DNA of 64,000 nucleotides from Longispora sp047121295 (lineage in GTDB: Bacteria > Actinomycetota > Actinomycetes > Mycobacteriales > Micromonosporaceae), in assembly GCF_047121295.1 (NCBI RefSeq), contig NZ_CP139447.1:4526001-4590000 (forward strand). Reading direction: 5' to 3'. The notes beneath the pieces were generated by a model. The model made no database searches. It saw nothing but the letters and a program-made list of their open reading frames with translations, and had not been told where the DNA came from. Below are positions 15,387 to 22,932 of the stretch, piece by piece. The position numbers were made by a program, and so were the translations under genes. Numbering within the stretch: position 1 is the stretch's first letter; every line of letters starts with the position of its first letter.

Positions 15387-16588
15387 TCCCGTCCGGCGTG
15401 GTCCTGCAGCCCACCACGCACTGCAACCTCGACTGCTCCTACTGCTACCTGCCGCACCGCCTGCGCCGCGACGCCATGAGCGACGAGGTCGTCCGGGCCG
15501 TGGCCGCCGCCGTCGAGCCGTGGACGCGCGGGCCCGCGCCGCTGGACATCGTCTGGCACGGCGGGGAGCCGACCGCCGTCGGGGTCGACCGGCTCGACGC
15601 GCTGATGGCGGCGTTCGACGGGCTGCGGGTCCGGCACGGGATCCAGACCAACGCGACGCTGCTGGACCCGGCGTGGTGCGCGCTGTTCCGGCGGCGCGAC
15701 GTGCGGGTCGGGGTGTCGCTCGACGGCCGCGCCACCGACAACGCGGCCCGGGTCAACCTCGCGGGCCGGCCCAGCTGGGCGGCGACGATGCGCGGCATCG
15801 GGCACCTGGTCGACGCCGGCGTCGGGTACCACGCGCTCGCCGTGGTGGCCGATCCCGACCCGGGCGCGGCGGCGGACGTGTACGCGTTCTTCGCCGGCCT
15901 GCCCGGCTGCCGGGCCATGGGCTTCAGCATCGTCGAGCAGGAGGGCGTGCGCACCGCGCCGGTCGGGGTGTCCCGGGAGCGGGCCCGGGCGTGGTGGCGC
16001 GCGGTGACGCACGCGTGGCTCGCCGACCGGTCGGTCCGGGTCCGGGAGCTGGACCTGGCGCTGACCTACGCCGGATCGGTGCGGGACAGGCGCGCAGGCG
16101 GCACGGAGCCCGGCTCGAATCTGGACCCGGGCGACGGCGGTCCGGGCGGGGCCCCGCCGGACCGGCGCGGCGACGCGGAGGCCGGGGCGGTCGCCCCGCG
16201 CGGCGGTCCCGGCTGGACTCCCGGCGGGCCCGACCCGTTGCCGACGGTGGCGCACGACGGCTCCGTCGTGCTGTTCTCCCCCGAGCTGGCCGGCTTCTCC
16301 TGCGACCGGTACGGCGACTTCTCCGCCGGCAACGTCACCCACCGGCCGCTGCCGGAGATCGTCGCCGACGCGCTGGCCTCGCCGACCCGGTGGGAGGCCG
16401 ACCTCCGGCGCGGGGTGGCCGCATGCCGCGCGACGTGCGGCTACTTCGACTTCTGCGGCGGCGGTACGGCCTCCAACCGGTGGTTCGAGCTAGGCGACCT
16501 GACGGCCACGGAGACCGCGCACTGCCGGACCACGAGAAAGGCCCTCCTCGACGGTGTACTGGCCGCGGCGGCCGACCTGCGGGGATAG
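15383..16588 (+). CDS. radical SAM/SPASM peptide maturase (GrrM/OscB-like, cyclophane type)
   Basis: 401 aa. The 4Fe-4S site is CNLDCSYC (Cys14, 18, 21), followed by the SAM-binding WHGGEPT (58-64). The SPASM part has clustered Cys348, Cys352, Cys358 and Cys381 in CRATCGYFDFCGGG and TETAHCRTTRKAL. The C-terminal 'FCGGG..SN...E.G....TET..CR.T' pattern is the one I associate with cyclophane-forming GrrM/OscB maturases. Residues about 236-286 are an unusual Gly/Pro/Asp-rich insertion between the core and SPASM parts. It is coupled to the methyltransferase by ATGA. No Gly-rich precursor lies beside it; the nearest peptide candidate is at 6774-6974. The substrate assignment is inference. Confidence 0.85.
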   Translation: MIPSGVVLQPTTHCNLDCSYCYLPHRLRRDAMSDEVVRAVAAAVEPWTRGPAPLDIVWHGGEPTAVGVDRLDALMAAFDGLRVRHGIQTNATLLDPAWCALFRRRDVRVGVSLDGRATDNAARVNLAGRPSWAATMRGIGHLVDAGVGYHALAVVADPDPGAAADVYAFFAGLPGCRAMGFSIVEQEGVRTAPVGVSRERARAWWRAVTHAWLADRSVRVRELDLALTYAGSVRDRRAGGTEPGSNLDPGDGGPGGAPPDRRGDAEAGAVAPRGGPGWTPGGPDPLPTVAHDGSVVLFSPELAGFSCDRYGDFSAGNVTHRPLPEIVADALASPTRWEADLRRGVAACRATCGYFDFCGGGTASNRWFELGDLTATETAHCRTTRKALLDGVLAAAADLRG

Positions 16589-16623
16589 GGTGACATGCGC
16601 GTACCAGTCAGGGAGGTTGATCC

Positions 16624-17481
16624 ATGGAGTCCCTTGCGATCCCCGTCGCCGACGGCACCCTGCACGCCCTGCGGTTCGGGGACGGCCCGCGCGTGGTGCT
16701 CGCCGCGCACGGGATCACGGCGTCGGCGATGTCGTTCCGGTCCGTGGCCCGACACCTGCCGCCCGACTGGAGCCTGGTGGCCCTGGACCTGCGCGGCCGG
16801 GGCGGCAGCTCCGACATGCCGGGACCGTACGGGATGACGGCGCATGCCGCCGACCTGGCCGCCGCCGCCGTGTACCTGGGCGCACCGGTCGTGCTGACCG
16901 GCCAGTCGATGGGCGCGTACGCGGCGCTGCGGGCGGCCGTGGCCCGGCCCGAGCTGTTCAGCCGGGTGGTGCTGGTCGACGGCGGGCTGCCGCTGCCGGT
17001 ACCGGAGGGCATGGATCCCGACGAGGTGCTGCGGCTGACCGTCGGGCCGGCGATCGCCCGGCTGTCGGAGACCTACGCCGATGTGGACGCCTACCTGGAC
17101 TTCTTCCGCGCGCACCCGGCCCTCGGCGGCGAGTGGAACGAGGACATGGCCGCCTACGTGCGCTACGACGCGGTCGGGGAGCCGGGCGCCGTGCGGTCCC
17201 GGACGGACGGCGGGGCGGTGCGCGCGGACGGCCGGGACCTGATCACGCACGCCGGGTCCTTCGGGGACGACCTGGTGCGCAACCAGGTGCCGACCACGCT
17301 CCTGCACGCGCCGCGCGGCATGTTCGGCCAGGAGCCGGGCCTGCTCCCCCAGCCGCTCGTGGACCACTGGGTCGCACGCAGCCCCGCGCTGACCGCCGAG
17401 CTCGTGGCGGGCACCAACCACTACACGATCCTGATGACGGACCGGCCGGCCGCGCTGATCGCCGCCCGGCTCACGGCTTGA
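16624..17481 (+). CDS. alpha/beta-hydrolase fold protein
   Basis: 285 aa with the usual alpha/beta-hydrolase marks: LAAHGITAS (oxyanion HG), DLRGRGGSSDMPGPYG, nucleophile elbow GQSMGAY (Ser near residue 98) and a terminal NHYTI histidine. ATG 16624 has a good GGGAGG seven bases upstream. It lies 35 bases after the radical SAM gene in the same direction, so it may belong to the methyltransferase-maturase transcript. It could be an esterase or peptidase. The sequence does not tell the substrate. Confidence 0.88.
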   Translation: MESLAIPVADGTLHALRFGDGPRVVLAAHGITASAMSFRSVARHLPPDWSLVALDLRGRGGSSDMPGPYGMTAHAADLAAAAVYLGAPVVLTGQSMGAYAALRAAVARPELFSRVVLVDGGLPLPVPEGMDPDEVLRLTVGPAIARLSETYADVDAYLDFFRAHPALGGEWNEDMAAYVRYDAVGEPGAVRSRTDGGAVRADGRDLITHAGSFGDDLVRNQVPTTLLHAPRGMFGQEPGLLPQPLVDHWVARSPALTAELVAGTNHYTILMTDRPAALIAARLTA

Positions 17482-17494
17482 TCAACTCTTGATC

Positions 17495-17522
17495 GAAAGT
17501 ACCCTTTCGAAAGGGGTCTTTC
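17495..17522. promoter_or_regulatory. 28-bp palindromic operator before the ArsR-type gene
   Basis: The two arms are GAAAGTACCCTTTC and GAAAGGGGTCTTTC, centred on TTCGAA, with only the TA/GT pairs mismatched. It is AT-rich against its surroundings, lies 18 bases before ATG 17541, and must overlap the promoter. The adjacent winged-helix regulator is the natural ligand. Confidence 0.8.
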
Positions 17523-17540
17523 CATGAGAGGCTCGGCGGC

Positions 17541-18122
17541 ATGTCCGAGCTTCCGCACCGGCAGGTCTCCGACCCGGCCGAGTTGAGGGCGTTTGCCCAT
17601 CCACTCAGGATCCGGCTCATCGAGGAACTGCTCGCCGACGGCCCCGCCACGGCCTCCCAGCTCGCCGACCGGGTCGGCGAGAGCCCCGCCAACTGCTCCT
17701 GGCACCTGCGCCTGCTGCACCGCTACGGCTACGTCGAGGAGGCCGAGGGCGGCACCGGCCGACAACGCCCCTGGCAGATGGTGCTCACCTCGCGGAGCTG
17801 GTGCGGCGACAACGACGACCCCGAGCTGGCGATGGCCGGCGACGAGGCCACCCGGTTCCTCACCCGCCGCGAGCTCGACGCCCTCGAAGCCTGGAACGCC
17901 CGCCGGCGCACCGAACCCGCCGAGTGGCGCGACGCCGGCTTCACCAACCAGAGCCTGGCCTGGCTCACCCCCGCCGAGCTCGCCGAACTCGCCCAGGAGA
18001 TCGGCAAGCTGCTCGTGATGAAGGCCGAGCGGTTCCAGGACCGCACCGCCCGCCCCGAAGGGGCCCGACTCGTCCGCCTCATGGCCTGGGGCGTCCCCGC
18101 CACCCCACCGATGGAGAAGTGA
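17541..18122 (+). CDS. ArsR/HTH_20-type winged-helix transcriptional regulator
   Basis: 193 aa. The N-terminal winged helix reads DPAELRAFAHPLRIRLIEELL, then ASQLADRVGESPANCSWHLRLLHRYGYVEEAEG. The C-terminal half (WRDAGFTNQSLAWLTPAELAELAQEI) is typical of large actinobacterial ArsR-like regulators paired with MFS exporters. It has no metal-binding ELxVCDL motif, so metals are unlikely ligands. The stop overlaps the MFS start by one base (TGATG). The palindrome at 17495-17522 sits just upstream and suggests autoregulation of a two-gene operon. Confidence 0.9.
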   Translation: MSELPHRQVSDPAELRAFAHPLRIRLIEELLADGPATASQLADRVGESPANCSWHLRLLHRYGYVEEAEGGTGRQRPWQMVLTSRSWCGDNDDPELAMAGDEATRFLTRRELDALEAWNARRRTEPAEWRDAGFTNQSLAWLTPAELAELAQEIGKLLVMKAERFQDRTARPEGARLVRLMAWGVPATPPMEK

Positions 18123-19351
18123 TGCGCGCCGTCCTCCGCCGTTCCGACTTCCGACTGCTGTTCACCGGCGTCGCCGCAAGCATGGTCGGCGACATGCTCC
18201 TGATGCTCGTGCTGTCCATCTGGGTCCGGGAGCTCACCGGCTCCAACGGCGCGGCCGGCGCGACCATCCTGTGCATGGTGCTGCCCAGCCTGTTCGCGCC
18301 GGTACTCGGCTGGGGCGTCGACCGGTTCCGCCGCAAGCCGTTCCTCATCTGGGGCAGCATCGTCTCCGCCGTCGCCCTGCTGCCCCTGCTCGCGGTCAGG
18401 GGCCCGGGCCAGACCTGGATCGTGTACGCCGTCGCCGTCGCCTTCGGCCTGTCCGGCGTGGTCCTCAGTGGCGCGCTGTCCGCCCTGATCAAGGACATGC
18501 TCCCCGAGGAGCTGCTCGCCGAGGCCAACGGCGCGCTGCAGACCGTCCGCGAGGGCCTGCGCCTCGGCGCGCCGATCGCCGGGGCCGCGATCTACGCCAC
18601 GGCCGGCGGCGCGGTCGTCGGCGTCATCGACGCGGTCAGCTTCCTGGTCGCCGCCGGCGCGATCGCCCTGCTCAAGGTGCGCGACACCCCGGTCGAGCCC
18701 TCGCAGCTCGCCTGGTGGGGCGAGATGACCGCCGGGGTACGGCACCTGTTCGGCGAGCCGGCGCTGCGGCGTACCGTCACCGGCGTCGCCGGGGCCGCGC
18801 TCGCGTTCGGGCTGCTCGACGCCATGATCTTCGCGATGGTCGACCACGGGCTGCACCGGTCCGCGCCGTTCATCAGCGTGCTCGTCACCGTGCAGGGCGT
18901 CGGCGCGCTGATCGGTGGACTGTCCTCGGCGAGGATCGTGCACCGGATCGGCGAGGTCGCCGCGATCGGGCTCGGCATGTCCCTGCTCGGCGTCGCCCTC
19001 GCCGCGATGGCCACCCCCGCCCGGCCGGCCGTGCTGCTCCCGATCGCGCTGGCCGCCGCCGTCGTCGCCGGGGTCGGCCTGCCGGTCTCCTTCGTGGCCG
19101 TGAACACCCTGATGCAGAAGCGGACCCCGGGCCCGTTGATGGGGCGGGCGAACACGGCGGCGAGCGCGCTGATCAGTACCCCGCAGATCCTGGCTCTGGG
19201 GTTGGGGTCGATCCTGGCGACGTTCGCCGACTACCGGATCGTGGTCGCGGGCGCGGGTTTCCTGGTGTTGGCGGTCGCGGCGTTCATGTGGCGGGCCAGG
19301 GCGCTGACGACGCCGGCGGCGGCCCCCGCCGAGGAGGAGGCGCTGGTCTGA
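18122..19351 (+). CDS. MFS transporter (MFS_3-like exporter)
   Basis: 409 aa with about 12 hydrophobic segments. It starts MRAVLRRSDFRLLFTGVAASMVGD, a standard opening for this family, and carries the cytoplasmic loop motif GWGVDRFRRKPFLIWG near residue 65. ATG 18122 overlaps the regulator stop. It probably exports a small toxic molecule sensed by the upstream ArsR-type regulator; the substrate is unknown. The very strong hairpin at 19351-19393 begins on the last base of the stop codon and closes the operon. Confidence 0.92.
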   Translation: MRAVLRRSDFRLLFTGVAASMVGDMLLMLVLSIWVRELTGSNGAAGATILCMVLPSLFAPVLGWGVDRFRRKPFLIWGSIVSAVALLPLLAVRGPGQTWIVYAVAVAFGLSGVVLSGALSALIKDMLPEELLAEANGALQTVREGLRLGAPIAGAAIYATAGGAVVGVIDAVSFLVAAGAIALLKVRDTPVEPSQLAWWGEMTAGVRHLFGEPALRRTVTGVAGAALAFGLLDAMIFAMVDHGLHRSAPFISVLVTVQGVGALIGGLSSARIVHRIGEVAAIGLGMSLLGVALAAMATPARPAVLLPIALAAAVVAGVGLPVSFVAVNTLMQKRTPGPLMGRANTAASALISTPQILALGLGSILATFADYRIVVAGAGFLVLAVAAFMWRARALTTPAAAPAEEEALV

Positions 19352-19393
19352 GGTGTCCACCCGGCCGGGTCTGTCCCGGCCGGGTGGACACCT
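19351..19393. terminator. strong hairpin terminator after MFS gene
   Basis: A perfect 19-bp stem (AGGTGTCCACCCGGCCGGG with its complement) around a TCTGT loop. It starts at the last base of the MFS stop codon. No U-tract. Confidence 0.9.
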
Positions 19394-19456
19394 TCCGGGC
19401 CGGCCCCCGACCACGGTCTTCTTCCCACAACAGTCAATCCCGTTGTTGGAGGAATC

Positions 19457-20124
19457 GTGTTCATCAAGAAGGCAGTGGTCCTCGCGCTCGGCCTGGCCCT
19501 CGCGGCGGGAGGCGTGGTGACGCTCGGCGTCGCGGCCAACGCCTCCCCGGGCGCCGCGTCGCTGGTCGGCGAGACGACGGGTGAGCCCGTCAGCGGACCC
19601 GTCGACGAGTCGGCCATCGAGGCGGGCGGGCCGGGGCCGGTCAACCTGATCCGGTACAACCTGGCCAAGGCGGCCGTGCACGAGTACAACCTGAAGATCA
19701 CCGAGCAGAACCGCAAGTGTGACAAGTACCTGCGCTCCGGTGAGGGAAACTGCGTGGTCACCCCGTGGTGCGGGGCGTTCACCCGGTACATCTGGAACCA
19801 GCAGGCCACCCCGAAGTCCCGGATCCCGAAGAGCCCGCTGTTCGCGACGAACTGGGGCTTCGGCGCCAACCACGCGCCGCTCTTCCAGCTCCGCGGCAGC
19901 GGCAAGGGCGGCACCCCGAGCCTCGGCGACGTGGTGGTCTACGGCCGGCCCGGGCGAGCGGGCACGTGTCGATCGTGGTGAAGGTGTACCCGAACGGCAA
20001 CATCGACACCGTCGACGGTAACTCCTCGAACAAGGTCAACTACAAGAGGAATCTGGATCCGCGTACGGCCGTCGCGGGGGAGAACGGCAACCAGCACATC
20101 TGGGGGTACCGCAAGCCGGCGTAG
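19457..20124 (+). pseudogene. secreted CHAP-type amidase/peptidase-like protein, frameshifted
   Basis: The first frame encodes a signal peptide (MFIKKAVVLALGLALAAGG...ANAS), then a domain with a likely catalytic Cys in CVVTPWCGAFTRYIWN and GDVVVYGRPG. One base is missing in GGG 19952-19954. Reading on in the next frame gives ASGHVSIVVKVYPNGNIDT with the expected catalytic His, and ends NQHIWGYRKPA before TAG 20122-20124. Restored length is about 222 aa. The CHAP-like order (Cys block, then GDVV, then GHV) suggests a cell-wall amidase or endopeptidase. TTGGAGGAATC gives a fair ribosome site. The single homopolymer loss may be an assembly error. Confidence 0.75.
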
Positions 20125-20182
20125 CCGCGACCGGGCCCGGGGGCGAGGACACCGCCCGGGCCCGCGTTGTTCGAGGTCCATC

Positions 20183-20500
20183 GTGGATTCGGCTGGACGC
20201 TGGTCGTGGGCGGGCACTCCTACACCACGGGCGAGTTCGCCACCCGGACCAGGCCTCGTCGAGGGCGACTTCGCCGCCCGGACCCTGCGCACCGTGACCG
20301 ACCGGGTGGAGTGTCCGTCGCTGTCGGCGGACGGTACCCGGATCGCGTTCAAGTCGGCCGTCGACGGGAACCCGATGCTGGGCAGGCGGATCGCGGTGCT
20401 CCGGCTCGCCGACGGGGTCGTCACGCCGCTGGCCGAGACCCGCAGCGGAGCAGACATCACTGGAGGACGAAACCTTCCGCTACCTAATGATCAAGCTTGA
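20183..20500 (+). pseudogene. remnant of a TolB/PD40 beta-propeller protein
   Basis: One frame reads LVEGDFAARTLRTVTDRVECPSLSADGTRIAFKSA followed by RIAVLRLADGVVTPLAETRSG, a clear PD40 blade (SxDGxxIAFxS) and the start of the next. The rest of the protein is missing on both sides. No full-length neighbour supplies it, so this is a decayed fragment. The 20125-20560 stretch holds nothing else recognisable. Confidence 0.55.
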
Positions 20501-20560
20501 CGCACCCGACACCGTCACCGTTTACCTCTACGCAGGCCGCAGCTGACGCTCGAAGACAAG

Positions 20561-21160
20561 CTAAAGGTGGGGAAGCACCTCGCCGGGCCGGGGCTCGCGC
20601 TGCCGGTCGAGCCAGAACAGATAGCCGCGCAGGTACGCCTCCAGGCCGTCGTCGAGGTAGGCGACGAAGTCGCGGTGACCTTGGGCCGCATCGTGATAGT
20701 GGCCCAGGTATCTGGGGTCGGCGTTGTAGCCCCACTGCGGGTGGGTGTCCGCTCCCCAGTCGATGGCTATCGCAACCGCCCACTCCCGCACCCGGCCCCG
20801 GTCCCGCCACCAGTCGCGTACGGCCGCCGCGGTCCAGTGGTCGTCGCCGTCCCAGTTGTAGCCCCCGTACGTCTCGGCCCGGCAGCCGTTGACCACGGCC
20901 TCGGTCTCGCGGTCGTTCACCGGCTGGCGGTAGACGAACTCGAGTCCGAACCCGCCACCGAGATCGTCGTCGTAGCAGATGTGGTCCGGTGCTTCCCACC
21001 GCCCGATGGCAAGGCTGTCCGTCGCGCCGGCGTAGAAGGGCCCCGGGACGTTGCGCCAGTTCCGCTGTTCCCAGCGTCCGGTGAAAAGCTGCTCGGCGGA
21101 CACGCCCCTGCCTTCGACCAACCGCCGGGCCGTGGGCAGCGGGTCCCAGTAGCCCATCAT
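20561..21160 (-). CDS. conserved hypothetical protein
   Basis: A 199-aa protein starting MMGYWDPLPTARRLVEGRG, rich in aromatic residues (LFTGRWEQRNWRNVPGPFYAG, EFVYRQPVND, HWTAAAVRDWWRDRGRVREW). The C-terminus YLRGYLFWLDRQREPRPGEVLPHL repeats a motif I remember from a widespread actinobacterial family without assigned function. AGGA lies seven bases before ATG 21160. No signal peptide or membrane segment. It is divergent from the IMP dehydrogenase gene and may share its promoter region. Confidence 0.7.
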   Translation of the reverse strand: MMGYWDPLPTARRLVEGRGVSAEQLFTGRWEQRNWRNVPGPFYAGATDSLAIGRWEAPDHICYDDDLGGGFGLEFVYRQPVNDRETEAVVNGCRAETYGGYNWDGDDHWTAAAVRDWWRDRGRVREWAVAIAIDWGADTHPQWGYNADPRYLGHYHDAAQGHRDFVAYLDDGLEAYLRGYLFWLDRQREPRPGEVLPHL

Positions 21161-21257
21161 CGCCCTATCCTGCCCGATGCGGCGGGGCGCCGAGCCGACC
21201 GGTCGGCGGCCCCGACCACCCCTCCGGGCACCGGCGGACCGTCCGGTAAGGTGCGGC

Positions 21258-22754
21258 ATGGCAAAGATCATCGCCGAGACCTCCCGGACGTTCAACGAGT
21301 ACCTGCTGCTGCCCAACCGGACCCGGACCGACTGTTCGGTCGGCACCGTGGACCTGGGTACCCCCCTGATCCGGCACCGGGTGGGCACGCCGCCCGCCAT
21401 CGCGCTGCGGGTCCCCTTCACCTCCGCGATCATGCAGGCGGTGAGTTCCCCCGAGCTGGCGATCGCGCTGGCCCGCGACGGCGGGCTGAGTTTCGTGCAC
21501 CACAACCAGTCGATCGCCGACCAGGCCGCCGCCGTGCGTCGGGTGAAGAACTTCAAGGCCGGGTTCGTCACCAGCGATACGAACGTGCGGCCGGACGACA
21601 CCCTCGGCCAGCTGCTGGCCGTGATGGGCCGCACCGGGCACAGCACCGCCGCCGTCACCGACGACGGCTCCCCCACCGGCCGGCTGCTGGGCCTGGTCAC
21701 CTCCCGGGACTTCCACCCGCAGCGCCACGACCTGGACGGGCCGGTCAGCGGCCGGATGATCCCCGTCGCCGAGCTGCCGACCGCCGGCAGCGAGACCACG
21801 CTGTCGGCCGCCAACGCCCGGCTCTGGGACGAGCGGCTGGACTGCCTGCCCGTGCTCGACCGGGACGGCCGGCTGCAGCACCTGGTGTTCCGCAGCGACT
21901 ACGAGGACAACAAGCGGTTCCCGCACCAGCTGGTCGACGCCGACAAACGGCTGCGGGTCGGTGCCGGGATCAACACCCACGACTACCGCGACCGGGTACC
22001 GGCCCTGATCGCCGCCGGCGTGGACGCGCTGTGCTTCGACTCCTCCGACGGGTACAGCGACTGGCAGGCCCAGGCCCTGACCTGGGTGAAGAAGCACCAC
22101 CCGGACATCGCGGTCGGCGGCGGGAACGTGGTGGACGGCGAGGCGTTCACCTTCCTCGCCGAGGCCGGGGCGGACTTCGTCAAGGTCGGGGTCGGCGGGG
22201 GCTCGATCTGCATCACCCGGGACCAGAAGGGCATCGGCCGGGGCCAGGCGAGCGCGGTACTGGACGTGGCCGCCGCCCGGGACGCGTTCGCCGACCGGAC
22301 CGGCGAGTACGTGCCGATCTGCTCCGACGGCGGCCTGGTGCACGACTACCACGTCGCCCTGGCCCTGGCGATGGGCGCGGACTTCGTGATGATGGGCCGG
22401 TACTTCGCCCGGTTCGACCAGGCGCCGGGCGCGAAGGTGCCGACCCGTGAGGGCTTCGTCAAGGAGTACTGGGGCGAGGGCTCGCACCGGGCCCGCAACT
22501 GGCAGCGGTACGGCCAGGGCGGCCAGGGGCTGGTCTTCGAGGAGGGCGTCGACGGGTACGTCCCCTACGCCGGCGACCTGCACGAGGGCCTGGCCGTCAC
22601 CATCGCGAAGATCAAGTCGACGATGGTGTCGTGCGGCTCGATCGACCTGCCGGAGTTCCGGTCCACGGCCCGGATGACGCTGGTGTCCGAGCAGAGCTTC
22701 CAGGAGAGCCACGCGAACGTGGTCGTCCGGGAGACGGCGGCGAGCGCCGGCTGA
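21258..22754 (+). CDS. guaB: IMP dehydrogenase family protein with CBS pair
   Basis: 498 aa. It has the TIM-barrel and catalytic loop GVGGGSICITRDQKGIGRGQ with Cys318, the flap-like region VPTREGFVKEYWGEGSHRARNW, and two CBS-like motifs inserted at about 100-215 (VTSDTNVRPDDTL, MIPVAELPTA). It begins MAKIIAETSRTFNEYLLLPN, a version also seen in Firmicutes and distinct from the canonical actinobacterial GuaB, so it is probably an additional paralogue. Expected reaction: NAD-dependent oxidation of IMP to XMP in guanine nucleotide synthesis; a GMP reductase role cannot be excluded by sequence alone. ATG 21258 was preferred because it begins the conserved domain. Confidence 0.88.
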   Translation: MAKIIAETSRTFNEYLLLPNRTRTDCSVGTVDLGTPLIRHRVGTPPAIALRVPFTSAIMQAVSSPELAIALARDGGLSFVHHNQSIADQAAAVRRVKNFKAGFVTSDTNVRPDDTLGQLLAVMGRTGHSTAAVTDDGSPTGRLLGLVTSRDFHPQRHDLDGPVSGRMIPVAELPTAGSETTLSAANARLWDERLDCLPVLDRDGRLQHLVFRSDYEDNKRFPHQLVDADKRLRVGAGINTHDYRDRVPALIAAGVDALCFDSSDGYSDWQAQALTWVKKHHPDIAVGGGNVVDGEAFTFLAEAGADFVKVGVGGGSICITRDQKGIGRGQASAVLDVAAARDAFADRTGEYVPICSDGGLVHDYHVALALAMGADFVMMGRYFARFDQAPGAKVPTREGFVKEYWGEGSHRARNWQRYGQGGQGLVFEEGVDGYVPYAGDLHEGLAVTIAKIKSTMVSCGSIDLPEFRSTARMTLVSEQSFQESHANVVVRETAASAG

Positions 22755-22932
22755 CCGCGCCGACGGGTCCGGTGCCCCGCTGGGGTGGAGGTGGCCGTCG
22801 CCTCCGGGACCGGGCCGGCGGGCGCGGGGGCGGCGGTTGCCGGGACCGCTGGCGGCGCCGGGCTGGCGGGGCCCGGACCGCTGGCCGTGCCGGTCCGGCG
22901 GATGCCGGGGCCGCTTGAGGCCGGGCCGGCGG

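Noticed and set aside
22755..22932. Ala/Gly-rich frame between IMPDH and LCP genes
   Set aside because: Low complexity, no start signal; intergenic.
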